Positions 7,244 to 14,126 of a stretch of 17,301 nt of DNA are shown piece by piece (position 1 is the first letter of the stretch; every line of letters begins with the position of its first letter). Location: NCBI GenBank assembly GCA_041838515.1, contig JBGYPP010000015.1:1-17301 (forward strand), given 5' to 3'. The notes under the pieces were generated by a model. That model worked only from the letters and a program-made list of their open reading frames with translations. It did not search any database and was not told the DNA's origin. This DNA is from JBGYPP01 sp041838515. GTDB taxonomy: Bacteria; Bacillota; Clostridia; Lachnospirales; Lachnospiraceae. The translations under genes and the position numbers were made by a program.

Positions 7244-8303
7244 GATTAACTATTCCTTTTGTCAGTGCTTCTATCAGTCTAGGGGGTATACATTCTCCCA
7301 GCACCTGGCGAACCAGTATCTCCGGAGTATCTATAGGAACTCTCCAATCATCAGGCAATCCCGTCAGCCTCGACAGCTCCAAAACAGATAAGACCCTGGC
7401 ATCACTGTATGTTCCATCTGTCTGTTTCCGGCCCGGATGCACATTCCTCTGGGAACTGATGGCATCGTTGCGAATGGTGATAGTGGGGGCAGGCTCATCC
7501 CATTTGATACGCCTATAGCTGGAACGATAACTTTTTACTCTAGAACCATCCTTTTTCTGAGGAAAAAAAACCGCATTATCCACAGCGCTCATCCCGGTGG
7601 GAGTGTGCTTCATCCATAGAATTTGTTCGTCTGTATGCCTCCTGGCAAAATGCCAGGGCAAGCCCGAAGCCTCACCGCTTTCCATACTGGGCAGATCCCC
7701 TATGGCTTCCCTGACCGTAATCTTCTTGGGATATTCTTTTGGCCACTCCCAAAGGGGATTTTCTTTACTGGACAATCGAATAATTGCCCGCTTTCTTCGT
7801 TGTGGAGTTCCAAAATCCGCCGTATCCAATATCCTATAATCCATATGATAGAGCCTGCCTAATTTCAACTCCAGAAGTTGAGGAACGGTCAAGTATTCAT
7901 CATCTATGTTTAACACCAATTGCAAAAAAGCCGGAACATTTTCTATAATAATATACCTCGGCTTTACACATTCAATCATCCGGATAACAAACATGATCAG
8001 ATAATTTCTATTATCTTTTGCCATAGAGGCAATATTCCTGTTTTTACCAGCCACACTCATACCCTGGCAGGGCGGTGAAGCAATCATAAACTCAATACTC
8101 TGCTCAAGAGCCGCATTTTGAATCTCCGCAAAAATATTCTCATCTGTAATATCACCGCTTATCATATTTGCGGTAGGATAAATTTTTTTATAAAGCTCAG
8201 CCCTTTGGGGCAATATCTCATTGGCGACAACAATATCAATATTTGCCCTTGGCAAGTAAAACTCACCTATACCCGCACTCGAAAAAAGTGACATTCCACG
8301 CAT
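7236..8303 (-). CDS. DNA (cytosine-5) methyltransferase, first gene of R-M operon
   Basis: 355 residues beginning MRGMSLFSSAGIGEF (motif I). Catalytic motif IV is SPPCQGMSVAGKN with Cys79, motif VI is ENVP (121-124), motif VIII is QRRKR (168-172), and motif IX/X is LSRLTGLPDDW followed by LGECIPPRL. It transfers a methyl group from SAM to C5 of cytosine, protecting host DNA from the endonuclease two genes downstream. The ATG follows AAGGAAAA. It is the first long gene of the operon, so methylation is made before restriction, the usual safe order. The target-recognition segment (NTPTGMSAVDNAVFFPQKK, SSQRNVHPGR) is similar in phrase but not identical to its paralogue. AT-rich composition relative to both flanks suggests horizontal acquisition. 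Confidence 0.94.
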   Translation of the reverse strand: MRGMSLFSSAGIGEFYLPRANIDIVVANEILPQRAELYKKIYPTANMISGDITDENIFAEIQNAALEQSIEFMIASPPCQGMSVAGKNRNIASMAKDNRNYLIMFVIRMIECVKPRYIIIENVPAFLQLVLNIDDEYLTVPQLLELKLGRLYHMDYRILDTADFGTPQRRKRAIIRLSSKENPLWEWPKEYPKKITVREAIGDLPSMESGEASGLPWHFARRHTDEQILWMKHTPTGMSAVDNAVFFPQKKDGSRVKSYRSSYRRIKWDEPAPTITIRNDAISSQRNVHPGRKQTDGTYSDARVLSVLELSRLTGLPDDWRVPIDTPEILVRQVLGECIPPRLIEALTKGIVNHA

Positions 8304-8466
8304 TATTTTTTCCTTAAACTTCAGATGTTTCTAGCATTATGCCCTTATTTGTTTCTCCATTTTTCGCCAAATAGCATACCCCCGTGCCTTTTCGTTTGTC
8401 ATAAATATTCACCCCCATTCCAAATCAAAAATATATGTTACTGCATTTCCACCACAGCCTATGGAT

Positions 8467-8497
8467 ATTTTACCGCAAGACAAGCATATATTGTCAA
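8467..8497 (-). promoter_or_regulatory. candidate sigma-A promoter of R-M operon
   Basis: Reading the minus strand, a perfect -35 box TTGACA (8492-8497) is followed by a 19-bp spacer and TAAAAT (8467-8472). The spacer is 2 bp longer than optimal. Transcription would start near 8460, giving a leader of roughly 155 nt before the first methyltransferase. No controller-protein gene or obvious C-box was seen. Confidence 0.5.
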
Positions 8498-8637
8498 GTT
8501 TTGGCTTTTCTTTTTTTTGCATAGTGAAAAGATAGAGGCGGCTGTCCCCAGGCCATCACTAGCATTGCCCGCAAGACCCCTAGTAGATATTATCATTTTT
8601 TATTAACTATGCTTTTTTGAATAATATTAGATTTTTT

Positions 8638-8688
8638 TCTAGATCGCATGACACTTAGAGTCATCGACAAATAGCGAGATTATCTAGA
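8638..8688. repeat. nested 51-bp imperfect inverted repeat
   Basis: The outer arms are TCTAGATCGC (8638-8647) and GCGA-GATTA-TCTAGA (8674-8688), which match as inverted repeats if GATTA is treated as an insertion. Inside is the imperfect palindrome ATGACACTTAGAGTCAT (8648-8664). It lies in the AT-rich gap between the R-M promoter and cheR. It could be an operator, a recombination remnant or an element end; nothing in the sequence decides between these. Confidence 0.4.
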
Positions 8689-8860
8689 CAGAATAGATGT
8701 TTGTTCAAAACCAAGCTCAGCAGAAAGAAACCAAGCAAACGGATTTCCACGGAACATAGATGCGCATAGCCAGGACTAAAGAGAACACAGCGAGCCGGCC
8801 CAGCCCGGCCCGCCAGCATCCCCCGCACCATCAAACCCAGCGGCTCGGTACCTTTGCCTC

Positions 8861-9637
8861 CTAGGGCTTTTCATAAAAGAAGGAATTTTTCCTGGTATAT
8901 CCTATCTCCCGGTGATTCATAATCTGCTCCGTACTGCCTATGAAAAGCACGCCGCCGCTGGATAGGTGCTTGTAAAATTTTTGGAAAACCTCATCCTTGG
9001 CCTCCTCGGTAAAGTAGATCAGCACATTGCGGCAGACGATCAGATAGCAGTCTGAGGGGTAGGCATCCTTGAGCAGATTATGCTCACGGAAAGTGACCCT
9101 GGCCTTAACCTCATCGGATATCTTGTAGGACGGCCCCACCTGAGTAAAGTACTTGCGCCGCATCTCCTCCGGCACGCCCACTATGCTCTTGGCGCCATAC
9201 AGACCCACCTTGGCCTTGGCTATCACCTGCTTGTCCAAATCCGTGGCCGTGATGTGTATCTGATTTAGAGGTATGTGCTTGGACAGGGCCATGACCAGGG
9301 AATAGGGTTCATCCCCGGTGGAGCAGGCTGCACTCCATATTTTGAGATTTTTTCCGAATTTTTTTATTAATTTTGGGAATACCTCCGTGTCCAGCAGCCT
9401 CCACTGGTCCGGATTGCGGTAAAACTCCGAAACGTTAATGGTAATATAATTGACAAACTCCTCAAACATCTCCCTGTTCTGCCGCAGAGCCAGCACATAT
9501 CTGTCGTATCCCAGGATGCCATGCTTGGCTATCAGCGTGTCTATTCGACGCTTCATCTGCCTCTCTTTGTAGGCATTGAGATCTATGGTGGTCAGTTGCT
9601 TTATCTCTTTTTTCAAATATTCGTAGTCTGCCGCCAT
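8861..9637 (-). CDS. cheR: chemotaxis protein methyltransferase CheR
   Basis: 258 residues, the normal length for a single-domain CheR. It uses SAM to methylate glutamates on chemoreceptor cytoplasmic domains, acting with CheB in adaptation. The N-terminal helical domain (1-65) includes KERQMKRRID, typical of the receptor-binding region. Catalytic-domain signatures are NVSEFYRNP (68-76), the SAM site WSAACSTGDEPYS (101-113), ITATDLD (129-135) and CRNVLIYF (202-209). The ATG follows TTAGGAGGGG at good spacing. A weak TTGTGG-17-TATCAC pair just upstream could be its promoter. No other chemotaxis gene is in the window. It sits between the rpsA end and the R-M island, in the GC-rich core part. 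Confidence 0.95.
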   Translation of the reverse strand: MAADYEYLKKEIKQLTTIDLNAYKERQMKRRIDTLIAKHGILGYDRYVLALRQNREMFEEFVNYITINVSEFYRNPDQWRLLDTEVFPKLIKKFGKNLKIWSAACSTGDEPYSLVMALSKHIPLNQIHITATDLDKQVIAKAKVGLYGAKSIVGVPEEMRRKYFTQVGPSYKISDEVKARVTFREHNLLKDAYPSDCYLIVCRNVLIYFTEEAKDEVFQKFYKHLSSGGVLFIGSTEQIMNHREIGYTRKNSFFYEKP

Positions 9638-9728
9638 GGGAAATATCCCCCTCCTAAGGATTTCCTAGTGATATGCTAGCCTTTGTTCCCCCACAAAACC
9701 ACACAAGACCGCCTCACCCTCACCCCAG

Positions 9729-9752
9729 GCAGGCGGGCCTAGGCCCGCCTGC
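9729..9752 (-). terminator. hairpin after rpsA, candidate terminator
   Basis: A perfect 24-nt palindrome, GCAGGCGGGCCT followed by AGGCCCGCCTGC, lies 68 bp beyond the rpsA stop and before cheR. It could fold into a very stable stem. No immediate U tract follows on either strand (the nearest T-rich stretch on the minus strand is about 20 nt on), so intrinsic termination is uncertain. Confidence 0.45.
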
Positions 9753-9820
9753 AACAGGGCAGATACGACAGTCTTGCTCTTATACCTTGCCATTATTTGG
9801 ACACGGCAACCATCCCAAAC

Positions 9821-10954
9821 TTACTCCTGCCCCTCAGCAGCGATCACGGCTTCGATATCCACATCGGCCACATCCCCATCATCCTGGGCCTGGCCGGCAT
9901 CTGCTGCAGCCAAAGCCTTGATGGAAAGGGAAATCTTGCGGTCATGCTGATTGAAATCCACAATCTTGGCAGTCACTTCCTCGCCCACAGACAGCTTGTC
10001 CGAAGGCTTCTCAACATGCTCCCTGGAAATCTGGGAAACATGCAACAGCGCATCCACGCCCGGCTCCAGCTCAATAAAGGCGCCGAAATCCGTCATACGG
10101 GCCACACGGCCGGTAACCACATTGCCGGCGGCGTACTTCTCAGCCGCATCCTTCCAAGGATTGGCATCGTCAAACTTCAAGGACAGGGCTATTTTGGTGC
10201 CGTTGATATCCTTGATCAATACGGTCAGCTTGTCGCCTACCTTGAACACCTTCTTGGGATGATCCACCCGGCCCCAGCTCATCTCGGAGATGTGCAGCAG
10301 GCCGTCAGCGCCGCCCAGATCCACGAAAGCGCCGAAATCGGTCACGTTCTTCACCACACCCTCGACGATATCGCCCTCTTGAATACGGGCGAAGAGCTCC
10401 TTTTGCATCTCTGCCTTGCGGGCCATGATGAGCTGCTTGCGGTCGCCTATATAACGGCGCCTCTTGGGATTGAACTCAGTGATAACGAACTCTATCTCCT
10501 GGCCGGCATACTTGGTCAGATCCTTCTCATAGGTATCGGAAACCAGGCTGGCGGGAATAAAGATGCGCACCTCGTCCACCACCACGCTCAAGCCGCCGTC
10601 CAACACCTGGGCCACGGTGGCCTTGAGTATTTCTCTGGTGTTGTAAGCCTCCTCTATGCGCTTGTTCATCTTGTCCTGTGCCAAACGCTTATAAGTCAAA
10701 AGCACCTGGCCCTCGCCGTCATTGACCTTGAGCACCTTGACCTCCATGGTGTCGCCCACCTTGGCCACCTTAGTCAGGTCCACGCTGTTGTCATTGGTGT
10801 ACTCATGCCTGGTCAATACGCCGTCAGACTTATGCCCGATATTCAGGATAATCTCGTCCGGCTTCACGTCGATAACGGATCCCTCGACGATGTCGCCCTG
10901 GTGTATGGGCTTGAGTGAATCTTCCAGCATTTGTTCAAAAGTTAATTCTGACAT
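9821..10954 (-). CDS. rpsA: 30S ribosomal protein S1, four-domain form
   Basis: 377 residues from ATG 10954 (MSELTFEQMLEDSLK), preceded by GAGGAGG at good spacing. An upstream in-frame TTG would translate the SD itself. Four S1 RNA-binding domains are visible: about 18-88 (GDIVEGSVIDVKPDEIILNIG), 104-172, 188-258 (GDIVEGVVKNVTDFGAFVDLGGADGLLHISEM) and 273-345 (GRVARMTDFGAFIELEPG). An acidic Ala-rich tail follows. This matches short Firmicutes S1 rather than the six-domain E. coli form. It binds mRNA on the small subunit or acts as a general RNA-binding protein. Its start lies inside the 3' end of ispH (20-bp overlap, +1 frame), so translation is coupled at least. Ile codons seem to favour ATC, unlike its neighbours, consistent with high expression. 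Confidence 0.95.
   Translation of the reverse strand: MSELTFEQMLEDSLKPIHQGDIVEGSVIDVKPDEIILNIGHKSDGVLTRHEYTNDNSVDLTKVAKVGDTMEVKVLKVNDGEGQVLLTYKRLAQDKMNKRIEEAYNTREILKATVAQVLDGGLSVVVDEVRIFIPASLVSDTYEKDLTKYAGQEIEFVITEFNPKRRRYIGDRKQLIMARKAEMQKELFARIQEGDIVEGVVKNVTDFGAFVDLGGADGLLHISEMSWGRVDHPKKVFKVGDKLTVLIKDINGTKIALSLKFDDANPWKDAAEKYAAGNVVTGRVARMTDFGAFIELEPGVDALLHVSQISREHVEKPSDKLSVGEEVTAKIVDFNQHDRKISLSIKALAAADAGQAQDDGDVADVDIEAVIAAEGQE
10934..10943 (-). promoter_or_regulatory. possible +1 frameshift site joining ispH to rpsA
   Basis: The last ispH codons read AAC TTT TGA A. With UUU in the P site and UGA in the A site, slipping one base forward re-pairs tRNA-Phe with UUU because there are four Us. 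It then continues with GAA in the rpsA frame (…INF-EQMLEDSL…). The layout resembles the prfB CUU-UGA site. No SD is at the short spacing that stimulates prfB; the nearest, GAGGAGG, lies about 20 nt upstream and serves rpsA. Ordinary coupling by that SD is the simpler explanation. Confidence 0.3.
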
Positions 10955-11780
10955 AATTTTGAACCTCCTCAATTAATTTGTTTGGGGTGGAAGCCCCTGC
11001 TGTAATACCCACCAGCCGGACAGTCTTTGGCAAGCTATTTGGCAAATCATCCAATGTCTGAATATAATAGGTATTGGCACATTCTGTCTTGCAAATCTCA
11101 TAGAGCTTGGCTGTATTGGAACTATTCTTGCCACCGATGACTATCATGGCATCGGCTTCCCTGGCAAGCTCCAGCGCCGCCTCCTGTCTATGGAATGTAG
11201 CATGGCAGATTGTGTTGACAGCGTTTATATTGTACCCTTTTTTTATCAAAATATCAACTATTTCTTGGAATTTTTTTGGATTGAAGGTGGTCTGGGCCAC
11301 CGTTAGATAATTTTGCTCCGGGTCGGCGGCAAAATCCTCCGCCTCTTGCAGATTTTCCACCACATAGGCCGGCCCTGCGCTCCAACCCAAAATGCCCTCC
11401 ACCTCAGGATGCCCCGGATTGCCCACCACCAGCAGGGCCTGGCCTGCCTCCCCCGCCTGGGCGGCCAGCGTGTGTATGCGTTTGACAAAAGGGCAGGTGG
11501 CATCCACCACACGCAAGCCCCTCTGCTGCATATCATCCTGTACGGCGCGGCCCACGCCGTGGGAGCGTATAACCACAACCCCCTCCTCCAGATCCCGGGC
11601 CTGCCGGGCGGACAGCGGCTCTGCGCCCAGGCTCCGCAGCTCCTCTATCACCTGCTCATTGTGTATGATGGGACCATAGGTATAGATAGGCCTCCCCTGT
11701 TCCAGCTGGGTGTAGACCTGATCTACCGCCCTTTCCACACCAAAACAAAATCCGGCATGGGTGGCCAATTTTACTTCCAT
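10935..11780 (-). CDS. ispH: 4-hydroxy-3-methylbut-2-enyl diphosphate reductase
   Basis: 281 residues, full length. IspH is the last enzyme of the MEP (non-mevalonate) isoprenoid pathway, reducing HMBPP to IPP and DMAPP with an iron-sulfur cluster. The three cluster cysteines are visible: Cys12 in AGFCFGVERAV, Cys96 in VDATCPFVKRIH and Cys192 in NTICHATFHRQE. Conserved His are H40 (PIIHN), H74 (RSHG) and H124 (NPGHPEVEG). The SNTAKL and TAGASTP phrases near the end are family hallmarks. The ATG follows GGGAGGG. Its 3' end contains the rpsA ribosome binding site and overlaps the rpsA start by 20 bp. In several Clostridia these two are a single fused polypeptide; here the frames are separate. 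Confidence 0.97.
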   Translation of the reverse strand: MEVKLATHAGFCFGVERAVDQVYTQLEQGRPIYTYGPIIHNEQVIEELRSLGAEPLSARQARDLEEGVVVIRSHGVGRAVQDDMQQRGLRVVDATCPFVKRIHTLAAQAGEAGQALLVVGNPGHPEVEGILGWSAGPAYVVENLQEAEDFAADPEQNYLTVAQTTFNPKKFQEIVDILIKKGYNINAVNTICHATFHRQEAALELAREADAMIVIGGKNSSNTAKLYEICKTECANTYYIQTLDDLPNSLPKTVRLVGITAGASTPNKLIEEVQNYVRINF

Positions 11781-11892
11781 ACGCCCTCCCGCCCCCTGGG
11801 GGCCCAGCCATCTGGCTGTAGAGCCAAACTGTACGATAGGTTGTCAGATATAGGACAGAACAGAGAACGGCCTATGCCGGTACGCTCCCGCC

Positions 11893-12600
11893 CTAGGGCC
11901 AAATCTCTCCCGCCCAGGACAGTATCAAATCCACCACCTGGTCTATGTCCATATGGGAACTGTCCAGCAGCCTTGCCTCCGGCACCTGCACCAGCGGAGA
12001 TACGGCCCGGCTCCTGTCCCTGGCATCCCTCTCCTCTATATCCCTCTGCAAGTCCTCCAACTCCGGCAATCCGGTCTTGGCTCCAGCTTCCTTGGCCTGA
12101 GAGGCGGCCTTGGCCTCCAGCTCCAACAGCCGCCGCCCGGCCCGCACGGCGGAATCCGCCGTCAGGAATATCTTTAACTCCGCCTGGGGCAGGACACAGC
12201 TGGCAATATCTCGGCCATCCATGACACAGCCCCGCTCTCTGGCCAGATTTCTCTGCATATCCAGCAGGGCGGCGCGCACGCCACCATAAGCCGCTATACG
12301 GGAGCTGGCATTCCCCACCTCCTCACGGCGAATCTGACCGCTGACATTCTCCCCGGCCAGCCACATCTGCTGCTCCCCATCCACATATTCTATGGACAGG
12401 GGCGCCTGGGCCGCGCAGGCCTCTACGGCGCTCTGATCCTCCAAGGCCACGCCCTGCCGCAGCACATGCAGGGCCAAGGTCCTGTACATGGCCCCGGTGT
12501 CTATATACGGCAGGCCCAGCTTGGATGCCACCCGCCTGGCTATGGTGCTTTTCCCGGCTCCGGCCGGTCCATCTATGGCAATCTGGCGTATACTGCCCAT
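11893..12600 (-). CDS. cmk: (d)CMP kinase (cytidylate kinase)
   Basis: 235 residues from ATG 12600 (MGSIRQIAIDGPAGAGKST), preceded by GAGGAGGGAG. The open frame extends 44 codons further upstream, but that part is low-complexity Gly/Arg and would run through the SD. It phosphorylates CMP and dCMP with ATP. Visible motifs are the P-loop GPAGAGKST (11-19), PYIDTGAMYRTLAL (31-44), the VMDGRDIASCVLPQAELKIFL block (126-146) and the lid-type RDARDRSRAVSPL (191-203). DIASCVLP replaces the common DIGTVVFP, a conservative change. Clostridial genomes often have a plsC-type acyltransferase between cmk and ispH. Here there are only 112 bp with no gene. Confidence 0.96.
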   Translation of the reverse strand: MGSIRQIAIDGPAGAGKSTIARRVASKLGLPYIDTGAMYRTLALHVLRQGVALEDQSAVEACAAQAPLSIEYVDGEQQMWLAGENVSGQIRREEVGNASSRIAAYGGVRAALLDMQRNLARERGCVMDGRDIASCVLPQAELKIFLTADSAVRAGRRLLELEAKAASQAKEAGAKTGLPELEDLQRDIEERDARDRSRAVSPLVQVPEARLLDSSHMDIDQVVDLILSWAGEIWP

Positions 12601-12868
12601 ACTCCCTCCTCTATTTCCGGCCCGTTGGCCTATAGCTTCCCGACCTCTGCCGCCGCCTTTTCCCTCTCCAGACCCAAAACCCGGCTTGCACCATTCCCGT
12701 CCGGCCCTTGACGGATCCGCAACTCCAGACATCTCTGGATTGCTCCGGGCAGGCTGCCGGGCTTATCCTCTGCCAGGCACGACTGCCCCCGGCCCTTCCT
12801 CAACGGCCTCTCCCGCCGCCGGGCTTATTCTTCCACCTTGTATCCTGGCAGGAGAGATCCTCCGGTGC

Positions 12869-14122
12869 CTATCCCCTCCGCCCGGCCTTGCCGGCCAGAT
12901 ACCCTGTGGACCAGGCAATCTGCAAATTATACCCGCCGGTCAGCGCATCCAGATCCAATACCTCCCCGGCAAAATACAGGCCGGGCAGCTTCTTGGACTC
13001 CATGGATCCGGGCCGCACCTCCCGCAAATCTACGCCTCCCCGGGTAATCACCGCCTCCCCATACCCCCGTGTTCCGGTGATGGTCAGGGGCAGCGCGGCC
13101 GTGAGCCTGGCCAGGCTCTGGCGCTCTGCCCTGGTCAGATCCACAGCCCGCTTATGCTCGGGTATGCCGGATAGGGCTATAAGCACGGGTATCAGCTTCT
13201 GAGGGTACAAATCCCCCAGAGAATTGCGCAGCTGCTTCTTACCTGCCGCCTCCAGATCCCTCAGCAGGCGCTTGTCCAGCTGTTCGGCATCCAGGGCGGG
13301 TTTTAGATTGATGAATACTTGACAATTTTCCCAAGGCCCCTGCCCTGCCTCTCCGGCCAAAACCGCGCTGGCGCGCAGCACCAAAGGGCCGGATATGCCA
13401 AAATGGGTGAATAACAGTTCCCCCATATCCTCCCAAAGCGTCTTTCCCTGCCATACCAGGGCCATGCCCACATTTTTCAAACTCAGTCCCATCAGTTCCC
13501 TGCACCAGGGCTCGGCGGCCTCAAAAGGCACCAGGGAGGGAGAGGTGGGGCATATCCTATGGCCGGCAGACTGCGACAGCGCATACCCATCCCCGGTGGA
13601 TCCGGTGGCGGGATAGGACAGTCCACCGGTGGCCAGTATGACCCTGCCGCCGGACAGACGGCTGCCGTCCTCCATTTCCACACCCAACAGCCGGCCTTCC
13701 TCTATCCAAAGTCCGGATACCCGGGCCTCCAGCCTCCAATGGACGCCGGCCCCGGCCAGAAGCCGGCGCAACGCATCCAGCACATCTCCGGAGCGGTCGC
13801 TTACGGGGAATACCCTGCCTCCCCTCTCTACCTTGGTGGAGCAGCCCGCCTCCTCCAGCAAGCCCCGGATATCCTCATGCCCCCAGGCGGCGTACGCGCT
13901 GTACAAAAACTTCTCCCCCCGGCAGATATGGGCAAAAAAACCATCCCAGTCGCAGGCATTGGTGATGTTGCAGCGGCCCTTGCCTGTGATATAGAGCTTC
14001 CGGCCCAGCTTGGCATTGCGCTCCAGCAGCAGAGTACTCTCCCCGGATTTGGCGGCGGCATATGCAGCCATCATCCCGGCCGGCCCGCCGCCCACCACCA
14101 AAACATCCCATGCTTTTCCCAC
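12869..14122 (-). CDS. FAD-dependent oxidoreductase, HI0933/YhiN (BaiN-like) family
   Basis: 417 residues from GTG 14122 (GTG GGA AAA GCA TGG), which follows an AGAGGGGGGG stretch and lies 4 bp after the rpiR-type stop. The open frame upstream runs back into that gene. The N-terminal dinucleotide-binding motif is DVLVVGGGPAGMMAA (6-20). GRKLYITGKGRCNITN (about 40-55) is the signature of this flavoprotein family. RVILATGGLSYPATGSTGDGY follows, and the C-terminal FAD contact is GLYFAGEVLDLDALTGGYN. Members are soluble FAD proteins of poorly defined substrate; some gut Clostridia have a related enzyme (BaiN) proposed to act on bile acids, which cannot be assumed here. Its position next to cmk-ispH-rpsA is conserved in Clostridia. 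The function remains open. Confidence 0.92.
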   Translation of the reverse strand: MGKAWDVLVVGGGPAGMMAAYAAAKSGESTLLLERNAKLGRKLYITGKGRCNITNACDWDGFFAHICRGEKFLYSAYAAWGHEDIRGLLEEAGCSTKVERGGRVFPVSDRSGDVLDALRRLLAGAGVHWRLEARVSGLWIEEGRLLGVEMEDGSRLSGGRVILATGGLSYPATGSTGDGYALSQSAGHRICPTSPSLVPFEAAEPWCRELMGLSLKNVGMALVWQGKTLWEDMGELLFTHFGISGPLVLRASAVLAGEAGQGPWENCQVFINLKPALDAEQLDKRLLRDLEAAGKKQLRNSLGDLYPQKLIPVLIALSGIPEHKRAVDLTRAERQSLARLTAALPLTITGTRGYGEAVITRGGVDLREVRPGSMESKKLPGLYFAGEVLDLDALTGGYNLQIAWSTGYLAGKAGRRG

Positions 14123-14126
14123 CTGC

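Larger units (their letters stand above)
8304..8860. other. 557-bp AT-rich intergenic region upstream of R-M operon
   Basis: No convincing protein gene is seen. It holds the likely R-M promoter (8467-8497) and an untranslated leader of about 150 nt. Within the leader a minus-strand frame of 32 codons (GTG at 8412 to TAA at 8314) ends just before the methyltransferase SD; it lacks a strong SD and I do not call it. A 51-bp nested inverted repeat lies at 8638-8688. Base composition switches from AT-rich to GC-rich near 8760-8790, probably the right edge of the acquired island. At 8791-8847 CGAGCCG and CGGCTCG can pair at long range after the cheR stop, but no U tract follows. Confidence 0.6.

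Noticed and set aside
8314..8412. 32-codon minus-strand frame (GTG) ending just before the first methyltransferase
   Set aside because: The SD is weak and the frame too short to judge; kept only as a possible leader, not called as a gene.
8325..8606. 93-codon plus-strand frame in the R-M upstream gap
   Set aside because: No SD, biased Phe/Tyr/Pro content, and it runs antisense through the likely R-M promoter.
9797..10918. 373-codon plus-strand frame opposite rpsA
   Set aside because: Antisense to four clear S1 domains; His/Leu-rich shadow.
10955..10972. TTG start upstream of the rpsA ATG
   Set aside because: This start would translate the GAGGAGG ribosome binding site; the ATG at 10954 gives the standard MSELTFEQML start.
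11313..12224. 303-codon plus-strand frame opposite ispH and cmk
   Set aside because: Overlaps two well-supported genes and has no recognisable domain.
12601..12732. N-terminal extension of cytidylate kinase
   Set aside because: The extra 44 codons are Gly/Arg low complexity and would include the strong SD before the ATG at 12600.
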